A stretch of 33,681 nt of DNA, taken from NCBI GenBank assembly GCA_041181065.1, contig JBEGQI010000245.1:1-33681 (forward strand), given 5' to 3'. Origin of the DNA: DSYF01 sp041181065 (GTDB taxonomy: Bacteria; Verrucomicrobiota; Verrucomicrobiia; Limisphaerales; DSYF01). Positions 20,881 to 29,588 of the stretch are shown here, piece by piece (position 1 is the first letter of the stretch; each line of letters begins with the position of its first letter). Position numbers and translations under genes: made by a program. A model generated the notes under the pieces. That model worked only from the letters and a program-made list of their open reading frames with translations. It searched no databases and was not told where the DNA came from.

Positions 20881-20899
20881 GTTCGTTCGGAAACTGGAT

Positions 20900-21241
20900 T
20901 TACTTTTTCGCGGGCGCGTTGGTTTCGTAAACCTCGTATTTCTTGAGAATGGGAATGAGGTCGGGATGTGTCTTCGAATAGTCGCGCAGGCGTTGGAGCA
21001 CTTCCAGGAACTGCGGTTCATTGGTGCGCTTGAATTCTGTGATCGCCTTCTGGGTTTCTTCCATGGCACGGAGAGCGCGGCGGCTTTCCGTGTAGGCGTA
21101 GTAGCATTGATAACTGAAGAACCAAGTGATGATCACGGCGATGCCCGTCACGAGCATCAGCGTGGAGGTGAGTTGATCGCGCAGGTTTGAAAGCTGCTCC
21201 TCGAAGGAGCCTTCACCGTTGTTGTTTGGCTGTTCGCTCAT
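20900..21241 (-). CDS. Small single-span membrane protein, hypothetical
   Basis: The 113-residue protein has an acidic, Asn/Gln-rich N-terminus, one membrane segment (LMLVTGIAVIITWFFSY, about residues 29-45), a helical, charged region of about 40 residues and a C-terminal part with YSKTHPDLIPILKKYE and an Ala/Pro/Lys tail. No family recognised. It follows the gene at 21248-21517 by six bases on the same strand, so the two form an operon ending at the terminator 20850-20880. The two proteins share the same layout and the pattern Y-(S/A)-K-x-x-P-D-(L/I)-x-x-I-L, which suggests an old duplication. Confidence 0.7.
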   Translation of the reverse strand: MSEQPNNNGEGSFEEQLSNLRDQLTSTLMLVTGIAVIITWFFSYQCYYAYTESRRALRAMEETQKAITEFKRTNEPQFLEVLQRLRDYSKTHPDLIPILKKYEVYETNAPAKK

Positions 21242-21247
21242 GGTCGC

Positions 21248-21517
21248 TTACTTGGTGGAAGGTTTGGCTGCGGGAGGAACGATGCCGGGCAGGATGCGCT
21301 GGATGTCCGGGTTGCGCTTGGCGTATTCGGCGATTTCGCCGAACATCATCTGGCGAGAAATCTTTACATTCTGCAATTCCATGCCCTGCGCCTGGGTGAT
21401 TTGCGCCGCGCGGAGGACGTGGTTGTATTGAAGGACAAATCCACACAGGATCAGCGACGCGACGACGCACACCGCAGAGATGCCCATGAGAATGGAGTTT
21501 TGTTTGCTGTTTTTCAT
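21248..21517 (-). CDS. Small single-span membrane protein, hypothetical, paralogue-like neighbour
   Basis: The 89-residue protein has a short basic N-terminus (MKNSKQNS), a membrane span (ILMGISAVCVVASLILCGFV), an amphipathic helix and YAKRNPDIQRILPGI, ending in an Ala/Pro/Lys tail. The start ATG 21517 follows from the membrane segment; the frame is open much further upstream but would overlap the divergent DUF1800 gene. It is the first gene of a two-gene operon with 20900-21241. The function is unknown. The likely topology has the helical part on one side of the inner membrane, perhaps for self-association. Confidence 0.68.
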   Translation of the reverse strand: MKNSKQNSILMGISAVCVVASLILCGFVLQYNHVLRAAQITQAQGMELQNVKISRQMMFGEIAEYAKRNPDIQRILPGIVPPAAKPSTK

Positions 21518-21724
21518 GTATGACGGTGGCGCGACTCTAGCTAAGCGATTCCGGATGGCCAAGACTTTTGCAGGTGTGGTGGTGCGGGAGTTACGGAATA
21601 CTTCGGGGTTGCAAAGTGAGCGTTTGGTGTCAGTTTTTGCGGCAGATACTCCAAAAGTCCTGGTCGCATGGTTGGTGCTTGTTTTGGTCGGGGCCGGCCC
21701 AAGCGGACCCAAGAGTCGAGTTGT

Positions 21725-24700
21725 ATGAAACAGTTGAAAGCCGTCTTTGTTGCCGGGCTGTTGGTGGGTCAAACCGCCGGATTGGCCGGTGAATATTCCA
21801 CGCCCGTTGCGCCAACCGTCACCAACTTCAACCTGCAGGGGGTGCAGAAAACGTTGCGCTTCCAGCCGTATCCGGGTGCACAGGCTTACACGTTTTTATC
21901 GTCGAGCAATGGCCTGAGCGGGTTCGCGCCGGACACGAACTTTTTTCAAGCGCCGTGGACGAATGTTCAAGTTATCGGCAGCGCGACGATCACCAATATT
22001 TCCTACGAATGGCGTGCGACAAACGCCCCCGCGGTCTCGCAGTTTTATCAGGTGCAAATCACGCCGCTCTCCAGCAATGCACTGCTGGCGGCACAGGTGT
22101 TGAACCGGCTCGCTTACGGGCCGACGCCGGATGAACTGGAGCGCGTCACCGGCATCGGCGCGGACGCCTACATCGCCGAACAGCTCAACATGGGCGGCAT
22201 TCCCGATGCGCTGGACAATTACGTCACCGAAACAACCAATAGTGTCGCGACGGATGCGACGACGAATTGGACCTACGTCGTGCTGACTGGCAAATACACT
22301 AGCACCAACTTCTACATCTTCATGACGCAGCCGGGCGCGGTGTTGATCGACGATGTGCAGTTGTTCGAGGGGACGAACGCTTTCGGGACCAACTTGCTGA
22401 CGAATGGCGATTTCGAATCCGCTTTGACGCCGCCGTGGCGACGGCCAAGCAATATGAGCAACTCCGTGGTTGTTGCCAGTCCGGCGCACTCCGGCAATGG
22501 CGCGCTCCTCGTTTCGGCCATTGCGGGCGCGACGGCAGCCACCAACAGCGCCCTCTGGCAGCCGCTCATCAACACACTCACGAACAATTCCACTGTCACG
22601 CTCAGTTACTGGTATCTGCCGACAAACAAATCGAGCAAGTTGACGCTCGGCTTCTCGGGCAGCGGCCTGGTCAGTTCGGCGGGTGATATTCCGCCCACGC
22701 CGACCTGGACCTATTGCACGGCGAGTGGCAAGGCCACGGCCACGAATTCATTGCTCTATGTCTATCCATCTGGAACCGGCGACTTCTACCTAGACGATTT
22801 CAAACTCGTTTCAGGCAGTGTTCCTGAAGCGGGTGTGAATCTTCTGACCAATGGCGATTTTGAAACCGGCCAGCGCGCGCCGTGGGGTTACGGAACGAAC
22901 TATAGCAACTCGGTCATCAGTGCGACCCTGGCGCATGGCGGCAGTAACAGTTTGCATGTGGTCGTCACCACCGGCGGTGTCAGTGCCACCACGAACACAG
23001 CTCTGTTCCAACGCGTGAACCTCGTGACCAATCAGACTTACACGTTGAGCTACTGGTATTCGACCGCCACGCCCACCCGCACGCTGACCGCGCAACTGAC
23101 CGGCGGCCTGCTCACCAGCAAACCAGACACCGACATCGGCGGGCTGGCGCGACGGTTGAGCCATGCCAGCGGCGTCGCAAATCCGTCGGCGTTAGCCGAC
23201 AGCGGCACGGGCATCGACGATTTGCGTGCATGGTGGTGCCAGCGCGCCGTGAGCAGCCCGCGGCAGTTGGAGGAAATCTTGTCGCAGTTCCTGGAGAACC
23301 ACTTCGTCACGCAATACCAGAAGAGCTATGATTACCTTAACGGCTTCTACGGCGATGGCACCATCCTCACGCGGCTTGCAGCTGATTGGGAATGGCGCGA
23401 GCAGACCAAGTGGCGCAACGCGATGCTGAATCCCGATTGCACGTTCTACGATCTGCTCCGGATCAGCGCCGAAAGCCCCGCGATGATTGTCTATCTGGAT
23501 TCGGTCAACAGCAGCGGCAGCGGCAGCAGTGTTGCCAACGAAAATTACGCGCGCGAATTGCTCGAGCTGTTCACCTTCGGGGTGGATAACGGTTACGATC
23601 AGAATGACATCATCGCGATGTCTCGCGCGTGGACCGGTTGGTCTGTGCAATTGGTCGATCCTGAGAACGCGAACAACCCGTTCGCTGCCGCGTCGGTCAC
23701 CTACAACCCGAACATCGCCAGCCAGAGCAAGAGCAACATCATTGGCGTCTGGGCCTTCAACTACAAATCCGGCAGCCACGGCACGAACCGCGCACCCATC
23801 TTCTCCGTCTGGGATACGACCTCGACGAATCTGGTTCCCTTGGGCGCGAAGCAGGTGCCCGCGCGTTTTGGGCCGCCGTGGGCGGGGCGATTCTACCAGT
23901 TGAACATTCCAGGCCGCGCAACCAGCACCACGAACAGCATCCAGGACGGCTACGACGTCATTGCGCATCTCGCGAACCAGCCGTTCACCGAGGAATACAT
24001 CAGCATCAAGCTTTGCCGCCTCTTCGTTCACGACGATTTCCCGAATCCGACGACGAATCCTGCCGACACGAACGATTACGCGTTCTACGATTACACCGAT
24101 CCGAATCATTCGGAGGAGGCGGAACTCGTCCATCAGTGCATGCTCGCGTGGGAGAACAGCAGTCCGAAGGGGCGGCTGCGTGACGTGCTCGCGGTCATCT
24201 TCAATTCCGATTTGTTCCGCAAGCACGGCGGCTCGATGCACAAGGTGAAGACGCCGCTGGAATTCGTCGCCAGCACCGTGCGGGCCTTGCGCTCGACGAA
24301 CCCCGATGGCACGGCGACAGCCAGCACCGATGGCTATTCATTCAAGACGCCGCTCAATCGGATGGGGTCGATGGACCTCTTCGACCGCGCCGAGCCAAAT
24401 GGTTATCCCGAAACCGCCCCCGGCTGGGTCAGCGCGGGCACGCTGGTGGAGCGTCTGCGATATGCGCAGTCGTATTGCATCGTGAACGGCGGTGCAAACC
24501 GCAGCGACGCGGGCAATAACATCTGCGATCCGGTGGCGCTGCTGAAGAAGAAGACCTCCTCCGGCACCTGGAACAACGCGGGTGCCGTGGCGGACTATTT
24601 CTTGGGCATCATTTTCCCCGGCGAAGGCGCGGGCAACCTCGCGCTCTATCGCCAGGCGTGCATCGATTACCTGAACGACGGCAGCGCAGATTCGCCTGCC

Positions 24701-24808
24701 AGCACGACGACGTTTGCCACGCTCGGCAACACCACGACCAATTACGACACGCGCGTCCGCGGCATGGTAGCCCTGCTGTTCACGATGCAGCGTTTTCAGG
24801 AGCAATGA
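21725..24808 (+). CDS. DUF1800 domain protein with inserted tandem carbohydrate-binding-like repeats
   Basis: The protein is 1027 residues, about twice the usual DUF1800 length. A signal peptide (MKQLKAVFVAGLLVGQTAGLAG) is followed by a beta-rich region of about 95 residues. The start of DUF1800 comes near 119 (LAAQVLNRLAYGPTPDELERV), then from about 205 to 460 an insertion, then the rest of DUF1800 (GGLARRLSHASG, NENYARELLELFTFGVDNGY) to the C-terminus. The insertion has two repeats, each starting NLLTNGDFE and containing TLSYWY, of the kind found in CBM4/9-like jelly rolls. Proteins of this family are exported and almost always paired with DUF1501, as here, by an ATGA overlap. The function is unknown. 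Confidence 0.88.
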   Translation: MKQLKAVFVAGLLVGQTAGLAGEYSTPVAPTVTNFNLQGVQKTLRFQPYPGAQAYTFLSSSNGLSGFAPDTNFFQAPWTNVQVIGSATITNISYEWRATNAPAVSQFYQVQITPLSSNALLAAQVLNRLAYGPTPDELERVTGIGADAYIAEQLNMGGIPDALDNYVTETTNSVATDATTNWTYVVLTGKYTSTNFYIFMTQPGAVLIDDVQLFEGTNAFGTNLLTNGDFESALTPPWRRPSNMSNSVVVASPAHSGNGALLVSAIAGATAATNSALWQPLINTLTNNSTVTLSYWYLPTNKSSKLTLGFSGSGLVSSAGDIPPTPTWTYCTASGKATATNSLLYVYPSGTGDFYLDDFKLVSGSVPEAGVNLLTNGDFETGQRAPWGYGTNYSNSVISATLAHGGSNSLHVVVTTGGVSATTNTALFQRVNLVTNQTYTLSYWYSTATPTRTLTAQLTGGLLTSKPDTDIGGLARRLSHASGVANPSALADSGTGIDDLRAWWCQRAVSSPRQLEEILSQFLENHFVTQYQKSYDYLNGFYGDGTILTRLAADWEWREQTKWRNAMLNPDCTFYDLLRISAESPAMIVYLDSVNSSGSGSSVANENYARELLELFTFGVDNGYDQNDIIAMSRAWTGWSVQLVDPENANNPFAAASVTYNPNIASQSKSNIIGVWAFNYKSGSHGTNRAPIFSVWDTTSTNLVPLGAKQVPARFGPPWAGRFYQLNIPGRATSTTNSIQDGYDVIAHLANQPFTEEYISIKLCRLFVHDDFPNPTTNPADTNDYAFYDYTDPNHSEEAELVHQCMLAWENSSPKGRLRDVLAVIFNSDLFRKHGGSMHKVKTPLEFVASTVRALRSTNPDGTATASTDGYSFKTPLNRMGSMDLFDRAEPNGYPETAPGWVSAGTLVERLRYAQSYCIVNGGANRSDAGNNICDPVALLKKKTSSGTWNNAGAVADYFLGIIFPGEGAGNLALYRQACIDYLNDGSADSPASTTTFATLGNTTTNYDTRVRGMVALLFTMQRFQEQ

Positions 24809-26544
24809 CCTTTATGTCGAAGTCCCATCTCAACATTCTCAGCCGGCGCTCGTTTCTGAGCCAGTCGTTCAAGGTCAGCATGGGCGTTGCGCTGGCGACG
24901 CTGGCCGACATCCCGTTCGTGATGAAGCGTGCGCTCGCCGAGGGCAACATCGGCTTGAACGGGAAGAAAGTCCTCTTCATCTGGCTGCGCGGCGCCAATG
25001 ACTCGCTCAACTCCGTGGTCCCGATCAACGATCCGCAATACGCCCTCAATCGCCCGACGATCGGCATCCCTGCGGACGCGGGTTTCAACTACGGCACTAC
25101 GAGTTCCTGTTTCGACGCCACGCAATTTACCGATGCCACCTTCGCGGCGCGCGCCGCGGGGGACGCGACCTACTCCTACAACAAGGCCATCACGCTCGGC
25201 AACGGATTTGCCGCGCTGCATCCGTCGCTGAAATTCCTGGCACCTGTTTACAACGCCGGTGATCTCGCGCTGATCCACCGCGTGGCCTACCCGAAGCAGT
25301 CACGCTCGCACTTCGACTCGCAGAACTACTGGGAGAACGGCAACCCGAACAACAATCTCTCGAAGGACGGAATTTTCTACCGCACGATTATCGAGTCAGG
25401 ATTGGCAAACACCTCACCGCTCACGGGCGTTTCGATCCAATCCGCTTTGCCGCTCATCCTGCGTGGCTCGGCCGCGGCGATGACGAATCTCTCCGACCCG
25501 ACGCGCTACGATCTGCTGGGTGTGCCCACGCCCGGCGGCGACCCCAAGGCGCTCGCGGCCATCCGGGCGGCGAACAATTATCCGTTCCCCGACAAGCGCA
25601 ATCGCGAGTTGCTCGAGCTGCAATACCAGAACATGGCCAACACACTCAGCATCTTCGGCAGCCTCAACTTCGGCGACTCCGGCAACATCTTTCAGGACGA
25701 CATCAAGACCGATGGCGACACTGCTTGGAATCCCATCAACAGCAGCGGCGCGTCCATCGGTGATTCCTCGAAGGGTTACTTCTTGTTCCCGAACACCGAC
25801 GACAAGAACGGCGGCTACCGGCGCACGTCCGGCACAACCTCGGCGGCGTTCGACGCCAACAAGCAGGTCATCAATTCGAGCCACAAATCCTTTTTCACGA
25901 ACCTTAAGGCCGCGGCGATGATCCTTAACAACACCGACGCCATCATCGCGGGCACCGAGCTGGGCGGCTTCGACACGCACCAATCCGAGGGTGCAGCCAC
26001 CGGCACGCACGCCAACCTCCAGCGCGCCATCGGCTGGTCCATCTACGCGCTGCGGAAATATTTCACGAACTACGCGAACAAGGTGAACTGGAACAACGTC
26101 GTCGTCGTCACGCTCTCCGAGTTTGGCCGCACCTCGGTGGAAAATTCCGACAAGGGCACCGACCACGCCGAAGCGGGCGTGATGTTCGTTGCGGGCGGTG
26201 CCGTGCAGGGCATGAGCGGCAGCAAGGTCACCGCCAACGCCAACGGTGTATTCGGCTGTCACACGTCGGATGCGATCCCGTGGATCACCGGTCCGCGCAC
26301 GAGCAACATCGCCACCTGCGGCACCATGTTCGCGGCGAACACCGGCATCACGGCCGGCTACCTGCGGCGTTCGAGCGATTACCGTTCTGTGCTGGGGGAA
26401 ATCATCCGCAAGCATTTGGGCGCGACGCAAAATCAGTTGAACCGCATCATCCCCGGCTACGCGAGCGCGGGCGAGGCGCTGCTCAGTGGCGGCCTGTCCA
26501 GCGTGGACGGCGTGCAGATCCGAGGCGAACTCGGCCTCCTTTGA
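24805..26544 (+). CDS. DUF1501 domain protein, Tat-exported
   Basis: The protein is 579 residues with a twin-arginine signal (SRRSFLSQSF followed by a hydrophobic segment to about residue 50). The DUF1501 domain is seen from LFIWLRGANDSLNSVVPIND, through SRSHFDSQNYWENG, to VVVTLSEFGRTSVENSDKGTDHAE. The family is related to sulfatase/alkaline-phosphatase-like proteins; the His and Asp pattern fits a metal site, but no activity is established here. ATG 24805 overlaps the DUF1800 stop by four bases; ATG 24814 (MSKSH) is an equally good start. It is the middle gene of the three-gene unit, and its Tat signal implies export after folding, perhaps with a cofactor. Confidence 0.9.
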   Translation: MTFMSKSHLNILSRRSFLSQSFKVSMGVALATLADIPFVMKRALAEGNIGLNGKKVLFIWLRGANDSLNSVVPINDPQYALNRPTIGIPADAGFNYGTTSSCFDATQFTDATFAARAAGDATYSYNKAITLGNGFAALHPSLKFLAPVYNAGDLALIHRVAYPKQSRSHFDSQNYWENGNPNNNLSKDGIFYRTIIESGLANTSPLTGVSIQSALPLILRGSAAAMTNLSDPTRYDLLGVPTPGGDPKALAAIRAANNYPFPDKRNRELLELQYQNMANTLSIFGSLNFGDSGNIFQDDIKTDGDTAWNPINSSGASIGDSSKGYFLFPNTDDKNGGYRRTSGTTSAAFDANKQVINSSHKSFFTNLKAAAMILNNTDAIIAGTELGGFDTHQSEGAATGTHANLQRAIGWSIYALRKYFTNYANKVNWNNVVVVTLSEFGRTSVENSDKGTDHAEAGVMFVAGGAVQGMSGSKVTANANGVFGCHTSDAIPWITGPRTSNIATCGTMFAANTGITAGYLRRSSDYRSVLGEIIRKHLGATQNQLNRIIPGYASAGEALLSGGLSSVDGVQIRGELGLL

Positions 26545-27479
26545 GCATCGTTGTGATAGCGCGGGGATCCAGGTTGATGGGGGGCATCTTGCTGGCGGCG
26601 GGCCTGGTGGGGGCTGGCGGGATTCGCGCGGCGACCCTCACGCTCACGGCTTCGGCAGATGCTTCGTTGATGCAAGTCGCGCCCACGAACAGCAACGGCG
26701 GGCAGACCTTCTTCACCGCCGGCACCACTCAAAACGGGCCGCTCACCCGCGGTCTCGTTCGCTTCGACCTGAGCGCGTTGCCGACGAACGCCCAGATCAC
26801 CGCCGCCTCCGTCGTGCTCACCGTGGTGCATGTCCCGGCGGAACCGGGAGCCACGGCCCCGTTCAGCCTGCATCGCATGCTGAAGAACTGGGGGGAAGGC
26901 ACCAACGTCGGCGTCCAAAATGTCGGGCAGGGGATTCCCGCGCAGCTCGGCGACGCCACGTGGACCTACGCCAATTTCAACACCAACAGCTGGGCAGCCG
27001 CCGGCGGCAAGCCGGGCACGGACTTCTTCGATTTCGGCAGCGCTTCGCAAGTCGTTTACGACACGGTTCCGACCGCCTACACGTTCGGTCCCACGACGGA
27101 ACTGGCCGGCGACGTCGAACTTTGGTTGCAGAATCCGGCGCTGAATTTCGGCTGGATGCTCATCTGCGACGAAGAGGCCACGATCTTCACCGCGCGCCGT
27201 TGGGGTTCGCGCGAGAACGTCACGCCCGATTACCGACCCCAGCTTGTCCTCGAGTATCTCATCCCGCCCGTCATCACGCGCGCGGAGATGTCCGGCGCCA
27301 ACCTCCTGATTGGCTTTCAAGCCAGCGCGGGACAAAGCTACGCCATCGAATATCGCGACGTGCTGACCAACGCCTGGCAGCCGCTGGTGAACCTCGGCGC
27401 CTTCACTAGTAACACCCCCGTCCTCTTCACGGAACCGGCGGCGCAACCCCAGCGCTTCTACCGCCTGCGCGCCTTCTAG
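26541..27479 (+). CDS. DNRLRE domain secreted protein
   Basis: The protein is up to 312 residues. After a signal-like stretch (GGILLAAGLVGAGGIRAA) it contains a DNRLRE beta-sandwich (TLTASADASLMQVAPTN, GLVRFDLSALPTNAQITAASVVL, YRPQLVLEYLIPP). The C-terminal module of about 60 residues ends in RFYRLRAF. The start is uncertain: TTG 26541 overlaps the DUF1501 stop by four bases, in the style of this operon, and supplies positive charges before the hydrophobic core; GTG 26553 and ATG 26577 are alternatives. The domain is a structural or adhesive module of secreted proteins. Coupling to DUF1800 and DUF1501 suggests the three act together at the cell surface. Confidence 0.8.
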   Translation: MSIVVIARGSRLMGGILLAAGLVGAGGIRAATLTLTASADASLMQVAPTNSNGGQTFFTAGTTQNGPLTRGLVRFDLSALPTNAQITAASVVLTVVHVPAEPGATAPFSLHRMLKNWGEGTNVGVQNVGQGIPAQLGDATWTYANFNTNSWAAAGGKPGTDFFDFGSASQVVYDTVPTAYTFGPTTELAGDVELWLQNPALNFGWMLICDEEATIFTARRWGSRENVTPDYRPQLVLEYLIPPVITRAEMSGANLLIGFQASAGQSYAIEYRDVLTNAWQPLVNLGAFTSNTPVLFTEPAAQPQRFYRLRAF

Positions 27480-27530
27480 GCTCCCCGCTTCCGGACTTGG
27501 CGCAATCGAGGCGCGCAGTTAAAACGTCGC

Positions 27531-28460
27531 ATGCGTTCCATCGGAAACCTGCCCAGCGAGCCGCAAGCCCGCCTCTTCAGCGATTACCTGCTGACCCTAG
27601 GCATCCGCAGCGAAGTCGAACGCGACAGCGACACCTCCTGGCTCATCTGGGTGCTCGACGACGAACAGCTCGACGCCGGGCGCGCCCAGCTCGAACGCTT
27701 CCGCGCGAATCCCGACGCGCCTGAATTCGCCCGCGAAGCCGCCCGCGCCGACCGCGTGCGCCAAGCTGAAGCCGAGGAACAGTCCGACTGGCGGAAGCGC
27801 GTCCACAACCGGCGCCGCGTCTTCCCCGGCATCCAAAGCTACCACGCCGGCGTGTTCACCTACGTGCTCATCGTGGCGAGCGTGATCCTCGCGCTTTACT
27901 CCAAGAGCATCTTCCTCGGCCCCACGAGCACGCCTGAGGAACTCACGGCATGCGACGAGGCGCTGCGCCCATTCTTCATCAGCCATCCCATGCCGGGTAT
28001 GGCGAAATTTTTGCCCGAGGTGCTGCGCGGCGAAGTGTGGCGGCTCTTCACGCCCATGTTCATCCACTTCAGCGTGCCGCACATCGTCTTCAACATGATG
28101 TGGCTCTTCCAACTCGGCAGCATGGTGGAACACAACCATGGCCGGACGAAGTTCCTGCTGCTCATCGCGGCCTTTGCGGTGATCTCGAACCTGACCCAAT
28201 ACCTCCTCGTCGGCCCCGGCTTTGGCGGGATGTCTGGCGTGAATTACGGGCTCGTGGGTTATGTGTGGATCCGCGGACGTTGCGACCCGGCCTCCGGACT
28301 GCATCTCGACAAGACGACCGTCATCATGTCCATCGCGTGGTTCTTCCTGTGCTTCACCGGCGCGTTCGGGCCGATTGCGAACGCGGCGCACGCGGCGGGA
28401 CTCGTCACCGGGATGGCGCTCGGATGGCTCACCGCCAAGATCGCGCTGCGGAATCCGTGA
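27531..28460 (+). CDS. Rhomboid family intramembrane serine protease (GlpG-like)
   Basis: The protein is 309 residues. A soluble N-terminal domain of about 100 residues, like the cytoplasmic domain of GlpG, precedes six or more membrane helices. The catalytic dyad is Ser235 in GGMSGVNYG and His287 in IANAAHAAGLVTG; the conserved HxxxN (His184, Asn188 in VPHIVFNMMW) lies in the second helix. Substrates are unknown. It is 51 bp downstream of the DNRLRE gene and may be transcribed with it. A 41-bp tandem repeat follows the gene. Confidence 0.92.
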   Translation: MRSIGNLPSEPQARLFSDYLLTLGIRSEVERDSDTSWLIWVLDDEQLDAGRAQLERFRANPDAPEFAREAARADRVRQAEAEEQSDWRKRVHNRRRVFPGIQSYHAGVFTYVLIVASVILALYSKSIFLGPTSTPEELTACDEALRPFFISHPMPGMAKFLPEVLRGEVWRLFTPMFIHFSVPHIVFNMMWLFQLGSMVEHNHGRTKFLLLIAAFAVISNLTQYLLVGPGFGGMSGVNYGLVGYVWIRGRCDPASGLHLDKTTVIMSIAWFFLCFTGAFGPIANAAHAAGLVTGMALGWLTAKIALRNP

Positions 28461-28609
28461 AGTCGGTGTCAGCGGACTGGAAACATTCCACCGCCTTTGC
28501 TCCGCAGCGGCAGCACCGGGCTGATTTCAGAAGCCCCGTCCAGAAGCCAAGCGAAAGCTGCTACCCGGCGGCGGATGGGCCAATTCGGCAAGAAAAGCTC
28601 CTTCTTTTT

Positions 28610-28852
28610 CTGGAAACGACCAGTTCCGCCGAGAAATGGTCATTGGGCTGGCGAAAACGACCAAACCAGCCTTGGAATAGTCATTGGACTGGCGAAAATG
28701 ACCAAACCAGCCTTGGGATGGTCGTTGGACTGGCAAAAACGAGCAAACCCGCCTTGGAATGGTCATTGGTCTGGCAAAAACGACCAAACCAGCCTTGGAA
28801 TGGTCGTTGGGCTGGCGAAAATGACCAAACCACGGGAGGAATGGTCATCCGG
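28610..28852. repeat. 41-bp tandem repeat array (minisatellite)
   Basis: Five units of exactly 41 bp start at 28635, 28676, 28717, 28758 and 28799, with a partial sixth at 28840 and a degenerate copy before the first. The consensus begins AATGGTCATTGGACTGGCG and ends AACCAGCCTTGG. Each unit holds short dyads (GGTCATT with AATGACC, CCAA with TTGG). Units differ by a few substitutions but never in length. The array fills the middle of a 500-bp non-coding gap (28461-28960) after the rhomboid gene; nothing else was recognised in 28461-28609 or 28853-28960. 41 is not a multiple of three, so it is not a protein repeat. Confidence 0.9.
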
Positions 28853-28960
28853 CGGCGTCCGAGTGCCAAAAACCCCTTGCCCGTCCAGCCGAACGGACTA
28901 CTTTCAGCCCACAAACCATGAAGGTGTTAAACGACGATCCCGTCGCTCAACCATAATGTT

Positions 28961-29353
28961 ATGGCGGCTATGACGCGCATCTACTCATTCGGAGTTTTGA
29001 CGCTTGCGATGCTTTTCGCGGGTTGCGCCTACCCCAACCAGTTCCGCAGCGTTCGCGCCGACTCGCCACACGCAGTGTTACGAGGTGAGGGCGTGAAGCT
29101 GATGCACATCAACGAGCAGCCGACCAGTTTCTGGCGCACCCGTGAGCGGTTTCGCGTTCCACCCGGCTCGACCACGGTGCGGGTGATTTCAGGTTATCGT
29201 GGCGATGTTCATTATCCGTTGCTGCGGTTCATCGCCGAGGCGGGCCACAGTTATTCAGTGCAGCGACAGCAGAGCGGCGGTTCTGATACCATTGTTCTCC
29301 GAGACGGTGACGCGCGGGTTGTTGCGCAGATGGAGAGGGAGCAGACACGATGA
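28961..29353 (+). CDS. Small lipoprotein, hypothetical
   Basis: The 130-residue protein begins with a lipoprotein signal (LTLAMLFAGCAYPN; lipidated Cys about residue 22). The mature part has a beta-rich region with FRVPPGSTTVRVISGYRGDVHYPLLRF-type strands (about residues 65-90), reminiscent of small PEGA-like domains in which pattern PPG precedes a hydrophobic strand, and a basic C-terminus. ATG 28970 is an alternative start (MTRIYSF). No family assigned with certainty. It is placed just before the left attC-like site, and it could belong to the same cassette region. Confidence 0.65.
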   Translation: MAAMTRIYSFGVLTLAMLFAGCAYPNQFRSVRADSPHAVLRGEGVKLMHINEQPTSFWRTRERFRVPPGSTTVRVISGYRGDVHYPLLRFIAEAGHSYSVQRQQSGGSDTIVLRDGDARVVAQMEREQTR

Positions 29354-29454
29354 CGCCGCCTCCTGAAGAGCTGGACACGCAAGTGCCTGAAAAGCAACGC
29401 GGTGTCGGATTCCAGCTTTTTACGTCATTGCTCCGCGTCCGACGCGGTTGGTTC

Positions 29455-29575
29455 GCTAACCATGCACTGCATCGAACGGCCTCTGCGCCGTCCGTTCGAG
29501 CGTCGCGGGAATTCGTGAGCGCACCGTGCGCTCCACCCGCCCCGCCGAGGCCGTCGCTGAGCTTGGGTCGTAGGC
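29455..29575 (+). other. Candidate integron attC site (left)
   Basis: The sequence runs from GCTAAC (29455-29460) to GTAGGC (29570-29575), 121 bp. The segment GCATCGAACGGC near the left end can pair, with one unpaired base, with GCCGTCGCTGAGC near the right end; the right end resembles the common attC ending GAGCTTGGTCGTTAGGC with small changes. The cassette-like gene starts 13 bp after it. The site is more degenerate than the right one. Confidence 0.4.
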
Positions 29576-29588
29576 AGCACCATACGCC

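Noticed and set aside
28610..28852. CRISPR array
   Set aside because: The units follow one another directly with no unique spacers and no cas genes are nearby.
28926..28932. GTTAAAC as the right end of another attC site before the lipoprotein gene
   Set aside because: No matching RYYYAAC and L-box partner was found within 150 bp upstream.
28497..28973. Open frame of 158 codons through the tandem repeat
   Set aside because: The 41-bp period is not a multiple of three, so each unit is read in a different frame; several frames on both strands are open for the same reason. There is no start context or family.
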